Shown here: positions 42,657 through 52,603 of the stretch, in pieces | How the letters are laid out: every line of letters begins with the position of its first letter | Position numbering within the stretch: position 1 is the first letter of the stretch | Assembly (NCBI GenBank): GCA_933210815.1 | Contig: OW119929.1 | Location: forward strand, 25,013,626 to 25,077,625 | Reading direction: 5' to 3' | DNA length: 64,000 bases | Source: Meta bourneti | Lineage: Eukaryota > Arthropoda > Arachnida > Araneae > Tetragnathidae | Notes under the pieces: generated by a model | Database searches by the model: none | The model's input: only the letters and a program-made list of their open reading frames with translations | What the model was told of the DNA's origin: nothing | Made by a program: the position numbers and the translations under genes

Positions 42657-42922
42657 GTAAGTATTCCACCGCCTGATTTCAAATACTGTGGAAATTAATG
42701 CATTATGTGCTGCATCTACATGATTTTTCAGTAGATAACATCCTTTAGTATTTCGATTTCATTAGTTTCTCCAGCTTGACATACCTATTGACTTCTTTAT
42801 CCTTTGATGGCCATGCATACATTATTCCATCATGCAATTGTAGTTTTCCCTGCATGTGTTCTAAAGAGTTTTCGACTTTTTGACCAATTGATCCTTCATA
42901 GAGTTCATTTAACCAATAGCTA

Positions 42923-43158
42923 TTAACCCTGCTCTTGGTTGTCTCGACGAGGTATCTCGTCGAAACTACCATCAAGAGAATTCGTCATTAGCAAAACTGA
43001 TGGACGAGATATCTCGTCATTAGAAGAAAACTGACCAGATATTGATCTCGTCATCATCAAAAAATCATCAATATCTTGACGAGATATCTGTTCATATAAA
43101 TAAAATTGGTCAGATCTTGATGGAAGAGATACCTCGTCGAAACCACTTGGAAGGTTAA
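42923..43158 (-). mobile_element. TTAA MITE (family 1), reverse orientation
   Basis: TTAACCCTGCTCTTGGTTGTC to CCACTTGGAAGGTTAA. Contains an extra GACGAGGTATCTCGTCGAAAC module at its left. Confidence 0.82.
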
Positions 43159-43877
43159 GTCATTATGTGTGTGCTATGGAGCAATAGTACACTACTCGGA
43201 AATCTCGTGACACTCAGAGAGTTAAAAGTTCGGAAAAGCAATGAATAGGACTCTTAGTAACAATAATCCTGACCCGTCACGATATGAGTAACTTAACGTT
43301 TTTATGCGACGACAGAGCTCCCATGAACCCGTCGAATGTTCGTGTTCCTTGTTTCCATGGGTAGCTTGCTTTACTTATTGATATTTTCAATAAACTAGCA
43401 AACCCGCGCATTGCGTCGAAGCTAACGTTTTTTAATTGCTTATGTCTATTGAAGGCAGTGCCTTCCTTCACATTTGATGCCTTATTTAAATCCGTTTGTA
43501 ATGCATATACGTATCGATATGCATTCCCCAAAATGAAGTAGATTTGATTAAAATGCTAAACGTAATTTCGTGTGCTTCTAACAGATATTAATTTTCATTT
43601 CCTAGTACAGTACATGGCACAAAGGGTACACTTCAATCATATCAGCACAATAAGCGCCGGTTCAATTGCATCCTATTCACTCCTTCAAAGGCGATTCGAT
43701 ATTTTTTAACGCCGAAACCTACATGCACGTCCGTTCACATTTTGTTTTCTGCGCTAACTTCCACCTTCCAGATTTTCCACTGCCTTCTGTAATCAGACTG
43801 CTGAAGAATTTCATTAGAGCGGCGAGTTCTGTGTAGATTTCGCAATTATGCAGCTCCATTGCTGAAATCAAACATAT
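43159..43877. other. Intron, no recognised feature
   Basis: Mixed composition, no exon or repeat ends supported. Confidence 0.5.
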
Positions 43878-44042
43878 TTAACCCTCTTGGTGGTTGTCTC
43901 CATGATATATCGCGCCATTAGAAGAAAACTGACAAGATCTTGATCTCGTCAACACAAAAAAAATTGATAATATCTTGATGACAAGATATCTCATTATCAA
44001 AATTGGCCAGATCTTGATAGACGTGATGTCGATAGTATTTTT
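43878..44042 (-). mobile_element. TTAA MITE (family 1), right end lost
   Basis: TTAACCCTCTTGGTGGTTGTC start and typical interior. The end near 44042 is degraded, with no CCACTTGGAGG. Confidence 0.7.
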
Positions 44043-44337
44043 AAGACCCTGACCACCCAGCCTACTCAGAGGGTGCAAGGCCACACGAGAGGCGGTCGGA
44101 AGGACATTCGTCAGGCCCCATAAGATCCTGAGGGTCCTTAGGCCAATTGGACAATCGAAATACAATAAATTCATACAGAACAAATACAAGTAATGAACAA
44201 AAGTAATGTTACACAGTTTTTTACATAACAAAATTTGCAAAGTGAACATAGAATCAGAAAGTATAACAATGAAACATGCATATACATACCGGGGTTGGAC
44301 AAAAATATAGAAATACCTAAAAAACATGTAACCTTGC

Positions 44338-45357
44338 CTAATATGGTGTAGGAAAACCGTTGGCATTCAAAACAGCTTGCAGTCTTCTCGGAATGGATAA
44401 ATACAGTTCCTGTATGCTTGCCAAGGGAATCTTGTACCATTCTTCCTGCAAAACGGTGGCAAATTCAGATAACGATGATTGCGGTGGATAGCGATCACGC
44501 ACTTTCCTCTTCAATGTAGACCACAAATATTCAATAATATTGAGGTCTGGTGACTGTGGTGGCCAGGGGAGATGTGACAAATCATCCTCGTGCTCAGAAA
44601 ACCAGTCCTGGACGATGTGAGCTGTGTGAACAGGGGTTTTGTCGTCTTGGAAGACACCATCACCAGTGGGGAACAAAGTTTGTACCATGGGATGGACTTG
44701 ATCGGCCAAAATGTTCACATAATCCTTGGCCTTAATGTGCCCTTGCAGAGTAATCATGGGGCCCACAGAAAACCACGATATAGCTGCCCAAACCATCACA
44801 GAACCCCCGCCATGTTTCACTCTTGGCAACAAGCAGTCTGTATTATAGGCTTGAGATGGCGTTCGCCAGACGTAAACTCGGCCAGAAGTGGGAAACTGTG
44901 AAACAAGACTCATCCGACCAAATTACTGTCTTCCATTAAGTCCAGGCTTTATGACTTAAACACCACTTTTCCTGTTACAGGCATTAGCATCACTAATGAA
45001 TGGTTTTTGAATTGCAGCTCGGCTAGAAATATCCTGCTTATGGAGCTCCCTTCTTATTGTTTTGGTACTCACAGGGTTTGTGAGCACGACATTCATTTCA
45101 ACAGTAACTTTTGCAGCTGTGGTCTTATTTTTAGTCACAATCCTCCTGAATGATCGTCTGTCACGATCACTCAACACACACTTTCGTCCGCGCTGTGATT
45201 TAGCGGATGATGTTTTTCCACTTTTCAAATATGCAGGATAAATCTTAGATACAGTACCTCTTGAAACATTAAACACTTCGGCTACCTTTCTTATGGAAGC
45301 ACCCACCAGATGAGCTCCAACAATTCGCCCACGTTCAAAGTCTGTTAGCTCTGACAT
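44338..45357 (-). pseudogene. Tc1-like transposase, frameshifted
   Basis: The N-terminal frame (45357 to 44956) encodes the helix-turn-helix region (MSELTDFERGRIVGAHLVGA, IRKVAEVFNVSRGTVSKIY). The C-terminal frame (44913 to 44338) encodes GGGSVMVWAAISW, FQDDKTPVHTAHIVQDW (second catalytic Asp) and PQSPDLNIIEYLWSTLKRKV (third acidic residue). The first Asp lies in a WSDES-type motif readable in a third frame at about 44905-44930. Stops and frameshifts at 44915-44955 separate the two parts, so it is inactive. Confidence 0.88.
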
Positions 45358-45369
45358 GATGCAATTACA

Positions 45370-45990
45370 ACTTAATCACCGCAGAACGACCCCCTCATAT
45401 CCCGAACTGAATCAGGTGGTGAGTGGTTTGATTGGTCGTCTACGAACATACAGGTGCATTCACCCGCCCACAGGGGACGCAGCCCTTGAGGCGACCACTG
45501 GTTGCCTTCCTGGCCCGGTTCAACCCGATGTTCAGGGCAACATCGCCGACAAATCAGACCGTAAGTATTTCGAATGCTAGAAAGCAAACGAAAAACAACG
45601 TGTCAATGATGAGAGGGACCCTCCCATTTTTGTACCCTCCACGTCATGCGTAGGAACACACAAGGGAACTGTGGCAACAAGATCCGGCGGGCCTCACACA
45701 TCGGGACGCCTTCCGCCCGAGGTTCCCCGAAGGGTTGACCCCGAGTAGAGAGACCACTAGTATGCGGCCCCACCGAACCCTGATATGACAGGGAGGTACA
45801 CCGTTAGTCGCCTTCTACGACACGCTGGGCTGCGGTGGGGGTATTCTACTGCCCGCCCCCACACGGGGACGCAATTGCAACTTCACAGAACAGTGTTCCG
45901 ACAACGACTGACCTGCGCAGAGTATTTACGACGTTGTATAGGTGGTGTCAGTAGGCGAAAACACCAGCGCCACCTACACATTTCACTAGA
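45370..45990. other. GC-rich segment of unknown origin inside the Tc1 element
   Basis: Between the transposase start and the right terminus, composition rises well above the surroundings ('ccgcccccacacggggacgc', 'gacacgctgggctgcggtgg'). Two stretches contain GGGGACGCA (45473 and 45864). No protein is recognised in any frame. It may be a nested non-autonomous element or untranslated transposon sequence. Confidence 0.4.
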
Positions 45991-46359
45991 ATAAACATTT
46001 CTTTTCAAGCATGCATTTCACGAGGTGTTTCCCATATTTTTGTCCAACCCCTTACATTAAACATATCTACGAGCAACATATCTCGTATATCCATATATAC
46101 ACCAAATACATATATATTGTATAACTTAGAATTATACAATATTTTTGGTTAAATATTTGGAAATTTTTATGCAGTTCATTAGTCAATAGAAGGAAATTGG
46201 GATGCTTACAATATTATTCAGTCATAGTGTTTTAAACTATCGGTTGGTTCTGTTCAATGCAGATGGTCTGTGAATTTACATTTAAATAAATAGTGATCCA
46301 CTTCACCAATCGAGCATATTTTGTATGTGGTGTATTTTTTATGCGAAAGGCACTTATTC

Positions 46360-46379
46360 GAAAGCACTTGGAGGGTTAA
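46360..46379 (-). mobile_element. TTAA MITE right-end remnant
   Basis: 'aaagcacttggagggttaa' equals the CCACTTGGAGGGTTAA end of family 1. The rest of the element is missing. Confidence 0.6.
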
Positions 46380-46559
46380 ACTCTGCGGCAAAATTGACGA
46401 AAGAATCCCATATCGGTTGTTTTTGAATGGTTTACGTCCGTTTATTACCTTTCGCTAGTGTATCTAGAATAAGTGATATCTCTAGTGAGTCATTTATCTA
46501 GTATAAGTTATTCAGATTGCTGTGTTTTAGTGAATATATAGATACCTATTCTTTTACAG

Positions 46560-47022
46560 GCCGGCTGAACGAGTGCCAGTTGAATAGATCCAAAGGTTAC
46601 AAATGCGACTCCGCACATCGATGCTGTACTTCCAACTGCCAGATAGTCCCCGAATCCAGTATGCAGTTTTGTGGTGCCGGGGAGCCGGCTTGCTCGTCGA
46701 CAAATGCCTACTGCGATGGAAAATCCCCCTACTGCCCGGTTGACGATGACGTGGCCAAGTCATTCAACGATCGACCTTGCGGTCCGGATGGAACTGGGGT
46801 CTGCGTGGACGGGTTCTGCAACACCCTCTGCTACAGGTCGGGTTTATTGGACTGCCAGTGCAACGCCTCTTTGAGCAGTGAGTGTCGCATGTGTTGCAAG
46901 AAACGAGACAAGGGCAGCCCGTGCGTGTTTGCCGAAGAGTTGGGAATGAAGTCGAGTGGGTCAAAGCTCTTGTACAGAGATAACAAGCCGTGTGGGGAAA
47001 GTCAACTAGGTCGATGCGATGA
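46560..47022 (+). CDS. ADAM17/10-like pseudoprotease, exon 5 (disintegrin and Cys-rich region)
   Basis: Acceptor ctattcttttacag, donor GATGA|GTAAGT, phase 1 in and phase 2 out. About 154 residues with roughly 24 cysteines, arranged as in the membrane-proximal region of ADAM17/10. Landmarks are HRCCTSNCQ, AYCDGKSPYCPVDDD, RPCGPDGTGVCVDGFCNTLC and LDCQCNASLSSECRMCCKK. RDNKPCGESQLGRCDE then leads into the next exon. This is the best-conserved part of the gene and fixes the clade as ADAM10/17 rather than EGF-containing ADAMs. Confidence 0.93.
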
Positions 47023-47059
47023 GTAAGTGTCTTGAAAGGAGTTTTTCTTTGATTCGATC

Positions 47060-47150
47060 GGATCTTTCCCTTCGGGATTGATCCCTGATCGTCGCTAATA
47101 GCCCGTTGTGTTGATCCAGTGCGTCGTTAATTAACTACCTACCTACCATC
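47060..47150 (+). repeat. SINE-1, 3' end
   Basis: 'ggatctttcccttcgggatt' to the 'aactacctacctacc' tail. Located just after the donor of ADAM exon 5. Confidence 0.8.
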
Positions 47151-47272
47151 TTTGATTCGGTGTTCTGTCTACATTACATGAGATGGTTTTCCAGTGTAAA
47201 ATATAAACAAAGTGAAAAACAAATGCTTCCCGGTTGATTCACCACGATACGGGCCATGATACTGCCGACACG

Positions 47273-47510
47273 GAGCCGCGGTAGCCCGGTTGGAAGAGTA
47301 ACGGATTAGCAACCGGAGGGTTGCGAGTTAGAATCCAACCAAAAACCATCGTGAACAAAGGAGACTGGTGCACATTAAATCTGTCGTGGCCTCAAATTCC
47401 CTCCCGTTAGCGTGACGTGGAATTTTGGAGAGTGGGGTGCCAGCTCAGGTCTGACCACGTCATCTGATCGTGGTTCTAAATGGCGTTAATTAAATATCTA
47501 CCATCCATCG
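47273..47510 (+). repeat. SINE-1, near full-length
   Basis: Head GCGGTAGCCCGGTTGGAAGA and body with a shortened 3' part. It ends in a TTAATTAAATATCTACC-type tail. Confidence 0.82.
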
Positions 47511-47604
47511 ATACGGCAGACACAAGACATACAATTTCGAGTAATAGACATACACACAATGAAAGTTTTAATCACGCAGAAGAGAGATATACATCTAGGG
47601 AGGA

Positions 47605-47692
47605 ATGCACCTGACAGGAATCGAACCTGCGCCGCCTACAACTCGAAGGTTGCTAGCGCAATGGGCATGCCCACTGAGCCACGACGGTCCCA
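47605..47692 (-). repeat. SINE-2 (second tRNA-derived SINE), head
   Basis: On the minus strand, TGGCTCAGTGGGCA (box A) and GCAGGTTCGATTCCTGT (box B) are spaced as in a tRNA. The 5' and 3' ends do not pair into an acceptor stem, so this is a tRNA-derived SINE and not a tRNA gene. A second copy lies at 58841-58960. Confidence 0.7.
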
Positions 47693-48270
47693 AATAATTT
47701 CCATATAAGAGCCAATTTGATTTTTTGCCGATTTGGAGCATAGTCGTGAAATAGGTGTGTAAATGCGCATTTCTATATAGCATGACGACAAAAGTGGTGA
47801 AATAACCAATGTATACTACTATGTCGCGCAGATCAATCTAATGATAAATCAATCGATAGGCGTCTACTCCAGTCCTGGGGAACAATCACATGGTGAATCT
47901 TAGTTTCCATCCGGCAGACGAAAAGTAAGTAGTCTAAGGGTCACGCTACTGCTAGTTTTGGTCAAATGATCCTGGGCACATAAAAAGGTTACCATTGCTC
48001 ACTCTACTTTATTTTCTCTATGATTTAGAGATGTTTTGTTCATTTTTAGTATCAGCGACAGAGACTGGAATTGCATTCGAGTAACATGGCAAGTTACTCC
48101 ACATGTCGCAAAAAAGATTACCAAAGCACTTGTGTCTTTTGTATTTAGTTTTAGAGAAAACCCCTCATATTTAGATATCCATGTAAAAATTAAGAATACA
48201 TAATTGTATGGTTTTCCACCATACAATTGTACTAAATACCTGGCAGTGAAAATGAATCCGGATCAATGAA
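47693..48270. other. Intron, no recognised feature
   Basis: Part of ADAM intron 5. A 48-bp region at about 48190-48235 has an inverted repeat around 'attgtatggttttccaccatacaat'. Confidence 0.5.
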
Positions 48271-48672
48271 CGGGATCAATCCGTAAGGGAAAGATCCAAG
48301 GGCACCGCCACGTAATTTTGAACCACGGTCAGATGACGAAGTCAACACCTGAGCTGGCAGTAAAGGTCACTCTAAATTACATGTCGCAACCAGTTGAAAA
48401 TTGTAAATTTCTGGAAATCTTCTCTAGTGATCTTAATTTAAAATACGCGAATTTTAATGTCCAAACGTGATGTTTGGTGGAAGTGCCATTAGTAGGGTGA
48501 CCATCAAGATAACTTTATAAAAAAGATTTTACTTTTTCATTTATTGTTTGTATTAGTGGATTTTTTACATTCATTGAAGTCGACATAAATGTATCTATTC
48601 AAATCTTGCAGGGCAACAAGTGCGTGTCTTATCCTATAACAAGACTGGCGAGTGGTGTGAAGCTCAATCTTG
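48271..48672 (+). repeat. Chimeric patch: identical copies of ADAM 5' flank and Abl intron/exon
   Basis: Positions 48271-48473 are identical to 31093-31295 (203 bp, no length change). Positions 48478-48672 are identical to 63296-63490 (195 bp), which covers the end of an Abl intron and the first 61 bp of the Abl exon. Four bases lie between the blocks. The Abl acceptor and partial SH3 coding sequence are therefore present here out of context, followed by an immediate in-frame TGA (48671). Confidence 0.92.
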
Positions 48673-50224
48673 ATCTGGTTGAAGTATATTGGATAGTAAT
48701 TATCTGAATAAAAGCGGCTTGTTTTCATTTTGTAAAACTCATTACACTACTTTTCAAAGTTTTTCATTCACAGATTTAACTCTTAAATCTAATGCCACTT
48801 AGTCATTCGATAATTATCTCATTTAAATAATAATATACTCACTTGTTGGTCACTTCCCGTATCTATAAGATTGGCCTTGGGAATTTCAGACATAAATTCG
48901 AATTTTCACGATGGATTTCTTTACGCCAAACGAAATTCATTAAGTGGTTCATAAATTCGAATCTTTGGAAGGACACTGTCTACTAACATCCATGTGTTGC
49001 AAAACATGATCATAAAATGACTAAAAAGGCGTTATATATGGGTGTATGGCATTTCTGTTAGCTATAGGGATAACTCTAATCTATAAGATGCTAACCCTTA
49101 AAACATTTGAGTTTTGATGCGCCAGATTCCTGTTTCAAATTTAGTATCGCTGATTGATAATTTTCCAAAATAATTTTCCAATGAAAAATGTTTTCGCTAA
49201 AAGAATGTGTCTAACTTTATTGTTAGTAGTGAGTGACTTCTAATTTCATCTGGCAGTCAGTTGTACATTATATTGAATATTCCGTACCTAACATGAATAG
49301 CATTATTTTCACAGTTCTCGTCGGCAACACGAGTTTTAATGTTACCAATGCTCTCATATGGCAGTAACACTGGTTAATTTAAATTTCCAACTTACTCTTT
49401 TATTTTACCCTCTATCAGTTGATTTGTTTTTCTTATTTTTAAAATTCCAACTTTGTAAAAATTAACTGTTCCATCACTTATAAAAGAAATTCTCAGCTAT
49501 ATGAACATTCTTAAATGTCTTTATATATCCATCCACTTGTCTTCGGTAGCAAAAAAAATGAACGTGTAGTGTAGAAACAATAGCTTTCGAATTGGTAAAA
49601 GCTAATAAGAATTGTCCTACCTCATTGTTCCGGGTGAGAAGCAATCATCTTGACTGTCGAAACTATCTGAAACTTTAATAATTCTTCAACAAAAATCCGC
49701 TCAAGAACACAAGGAGACGATTTTCATAAATTTAAAATTTGTATCTTTGAACAAAAGAACATATATTTACAGACACTCAAGATAAACAACCTTTCACCCA
49801 AAAAATTAACACGGAAGAAAAATCAACACCAAAGAAGTCTGTTTTTCTTCCACCTGCGCGCATACAAGACAGGCCCGCATAACCGATATCAGGCTCGCAT
49901 TCGTGACAAAAGTCAAAAACGCTTCCCTCCAGCATTCATTGGAAAAACTTATATCATATGATAAACATGAAATTATCAGTTGTTCTTTACGTCAATGAAA
50001 TATTTTTCCAGCTTATTCTGTTTTGCACAGAATTAAACCACAACGATTTTTAACAAAAGTACTTCGCCCCAACAAATAATCATTAGACTTTTCTGATATT
50101 ATTTGAGCACATTTACCATTAACTTAAATTTAAATTTTCCATCACCCTACCTATGTAATTTCCTCTGAGTTATTCTGTTCCTTTGCTCGAATGTATATAA
50201 TCATGAAAAACTTTTATATTTCAG
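48673..50224. other. Intron, no recognised feature
   Basis: AT-rich remainder of ADAM intron 5. No supported exon or repeat. Confidence 0.5.
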
Positions 50225-50354
50225 GTTTGGAGTCTGCTCTTTGAAACAACCTAATGGTGCCCCTAAACACCAAAACATGGGAATTTTCAGATTTAAAATC
50301 TTTGAATTTATTTTTATTTCATTTACAATTTTCTGGAGAAGTATTGTTTACTAG
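50225..50354 (+). CDS. ADAM17/10-like pseudoprotease, terminal exon (short hydrophobic tail)
   Basis: Acceptor acttttatatttcag. Joined to exon 5 in phase 2, it continues CDE-FGVCSLKQPNGAPK, which restores the CDxxGxC pattern seen at the end of the ADAM17 Cys-rich region. It ends with a hydrophobic run (FKIFEFIFISFTIFWRSIVY) and stop TAG at 50352-50354. The tail is too short for a normal transmembrane segment plus cytoplasmic domain. A C-terminal anchor or GPI signal is possible. Polyadenylation hexamers lie at about 50365 and 50389. With this exon the CDS totals 2661 nt. Confidence 0.75.
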
Positions 50355-50364
50355 ATAATTCTGT

Positions 50365-50370
50365 AATAAA
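50365..50370 (+). terminator. Polyadenylation signal of the ADAM-like gene
   Basis: AATAAA just after the stop codon, with a second one about 25 bp downstream. Confidence 0.45.
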
Positions 50371-51235
50371 TTTACATATTGGATTTTGAATAAAGACACT
50401 TCGAATACTTGAAATATCAGTTTTTAATAATGTAACAAAAGCAAAATGTTATCAAAGAATTGATCTCACGAATATGACTTAAAATAGCTTTATACTTAGA
50501 GTACTTTAGGCAAGCCGCATTCTAACGTGCCTCATGAGACTCAAACAACCGCATGCACGTATTCAACCGAAGTAAGAAAAACTAGGTGTCGGAAGCTTGT
50601 GAAAAGTGAAATACTTTTTTTGTAAGGCATTTCGAGTAAAACAAAGAAGTCAATCAATGTTCCAAAGAACAGTTGGTTTTCGCAGTTCAGTAGGACAGAC
50701 TTATTTTTCAACTAATTGGGAATACTTTTGAAAAGTCAAATGTTTACCGAATTTTAGATCGCTTTTTCAGAGCATTTAAACAAAATATAGCACCACGTTC
50801 TACAATAAGATTGTTAATATTTAGCATTAATTTAAATTGTATGAGAGGCTTCTTCTGTTAAGCTAAATAATGGCTTGATAGAATATAGACAGATGGCGAT
50901 AATGTTTCTCCCGTTGTGTTGCTCCAGTGTGACGTTAATTGAAATACAAAAATACAAAATACAAGATAATGTTTCTGCGTGGTATTCTGGACTTGACGTC
51001 AGTTGATTGTTTTTCGAATACGATTTCAGTACTTCGTAAATAAAAATTAAAAAGAATAAAATCCGAATTGAACTATGATAATTGAGTGGTCAACACTAGT
51101 TAGATTAAACGCTAAGCCGTGCCAAAACGGCGATTGACTGGATTTTAAATTAACTCCGATATGTTATGACAGCAGAAGTAAAATCTCAAGATAATCTGGT
51201 TAGTTTATTTACACTGAATATCTCTCATGAAAAAG
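50371..51235. other. Intergenic, mostly without feature
   Basis: Contains only a SINE-1 3' fragment at about 50910-50950 ('cccgttgtgttgctccagtg'). Confidence 0.5.
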
Positions 51236-51532
51236 TAGGTAGGTTAACGTCACACTGGAGAAATTCAACGGGCTATTGGTGACGGTCCGGGATCAATCCC
51301 AAAGGGAAAGATCGAGGACAACACGTAAATTTGAACCACGGTCAGATGACGAGGTCAACACCTGAGCTGGCATCCCACGCTCCAAACTTCCACACCAACG
51401 CGAGAATATTTGAGGCCACGGCAGATTTAACGTGCACCAGCCCCCTTTGTACACGACGGTGTTTGGCTGGATTCAAACTCGCAACCCTCTGGTTGCTAAT
51501 CCATTACTGTACCAACCGGGCCACCGTGTTAA
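51236..51532 (-). repeat. SINE-1, near full-length
   Basis: Reverse-complement copy with complete body ('gggatcaatcccaaaggg', 'ccagccccctttgtacacga') and head. Confidence 0.85.
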
Positions 51533-51582
51533 AAGTAATAATAGATAATTTAATCTAAGAAGTATTGGTATTGGTATTTTTC

Positions 51583-51972
51583 AATTAACGTCACACTGGA
51601 GCAACACAACGGGCTATTGGTGACGGTCCGGGTTCAATCCCAAAAGGAAAGATCCAATCTAAGAAATGGAGAAAAATTGAAAAGGCTTAATGAAGTATTT
51701 CCAAACAATGAGAAATTTCGTAGATTATATAACATTTAAATCTTCTACATGGGAGAGAGGTACCATAAAATCCTTAAAATGATTCTTAGGTAGGTATTTT
51801 AATTAACTTCACACTAGAGCAACACAACAAAATAATTCTTAGAAAGGTTATCAAATCGCTCCTACATATCAGATAGGAGGTATCTAAATTAATTTCGCAC
51901 TGGAGCAACTCAACGAGCTATTGGCGACGGTCCGGGGTCAATCCCAAAGGGAAATTTCGAGGACACCATTCC
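51583..51972 (-). repeat. Three SINE-1 3' fragments in series
   Basis: Reverse-orientation 3' pieces at 51583-51658, 51788-51832 and 51873-51972. Each contains the 'actggagcaacacaacg'-type segment. They lie between the near-full copy upstream and a plus-strand copy downstream. Confidence 0.75.
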
Positions 51973-52035
51973 TACATATCAGGACAGAAGCATCTATGAA
52001 ATAATTTGTTTCATTCACAACTCCCGTAGGACTTT

Positions 52036-52192
52036 CGTTTGGAGAGTGGGGTGCCAGCTCAGGTGTTGCCTCGTCATCTGACCGTGGTTCAAAATTACGA
52101 GGTGTTGTACTCGATCTTTCCCTTTGGGATTGATCCCGAACCATCAATAATAGTCCGCTCCAGTGTGACGTTAATTAAAAACCTACCTACCC
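52036..52192 (+). repeat. SINE-1, 3' half
   Basis: 'ggagagtggggtgccagctc' to the 'acctacctaccc' tail. Confidence 0.8.
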
Positions 52193-52354
52193 GTAGGACT
52201 TTCATAATCACCAACGTTGTGTAACATACTTCGGATTCCGTAACTGCAATCGTACCTGACCAGAAGAAAATCAAAGAAATAAACATTAGAGTTCTGCAGG
52301 TAGAACTCTCACCATCTGAATAGTATATTTATTTATGATTCTATTGTTCTTTAG

Positions 52355-52603
52355 AAAATCGGAAAGAGATGGCTGATTAAACAATCATCCAATTTTAAAA
52401 CCATCTGGGGTGGTCTGGGCCAGAAGGAAGACGCAAGAGCCGTGGCATGGGTGCTCAACAAGGCAAGGAGACCCGATGTGGTAGCGGATCTTCTGTCAGT
52501 AGCACTCGGGGTAAACCGGCCAAACATTATCAAAGAAGTAAAGCGTCTTCCAAAGAATCAAGATCTTCTTTGGCGGCTGGGAATGTGTTCACCGAACACA
52601 ATG
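52355..52603 (+). CDS. Putative internal exon of an unrecognised gene
   Basis: A 249-bp segment lies between a strong acceptor (tctattgttctttag) and a donor ATG|GTTAGT. It is open only in one frame (phase 0 in and out) and GC-richer than its flanks. It encodes 83 residues, starting KIGKRWLIKQSSNFKTIWGG. A basic/hydrophobic helix-like part follows (VAWVLNKARRPDVVADLLSV, RPNIIKEVKRLPKNQDLLWR). I recognise no domain. Phase does not fit a direct join to the ADAM exon at 46560 (ends phase 2) or the Abl exon at 59988 (needs phase 1). It therefore belongs to another gene, or further exons are needed. Confidence 0.5.

Larger units (their letters stand above)
44289..46052 (-). mobile_element. Tc1/mariner-type DNA transposon (GGGGTTGGAC termini)
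   Basis: Inverted termini GGGGTTGGACAAAAATAT (left, from about 44291) and its complement at 46034-46051 lie next to TA dinucleotides (44287-44288; 46053-46054). The transposase lies on the minus strand in two broken frames. About 700 bp separate its start from the right terminus, much more than usual for this group, and that part is GC-rich. Confidence 0.88.

Noticed and set aside
47605..47692. Possible functional tRNA gene
   Set aside because: Box A and box B are present, but the ends do not form an acceptor stem and a related copy exists at 58841. A tRNA-derived SINE is the better explanation.
48537..48728. Minus-strand frame over the Abl-derived patch, or a second Abl exon here
   Set aside because: The patch stops 61 bp into the exon and is followed at once by a stop. 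It is a copied fragment, not a usable exon.
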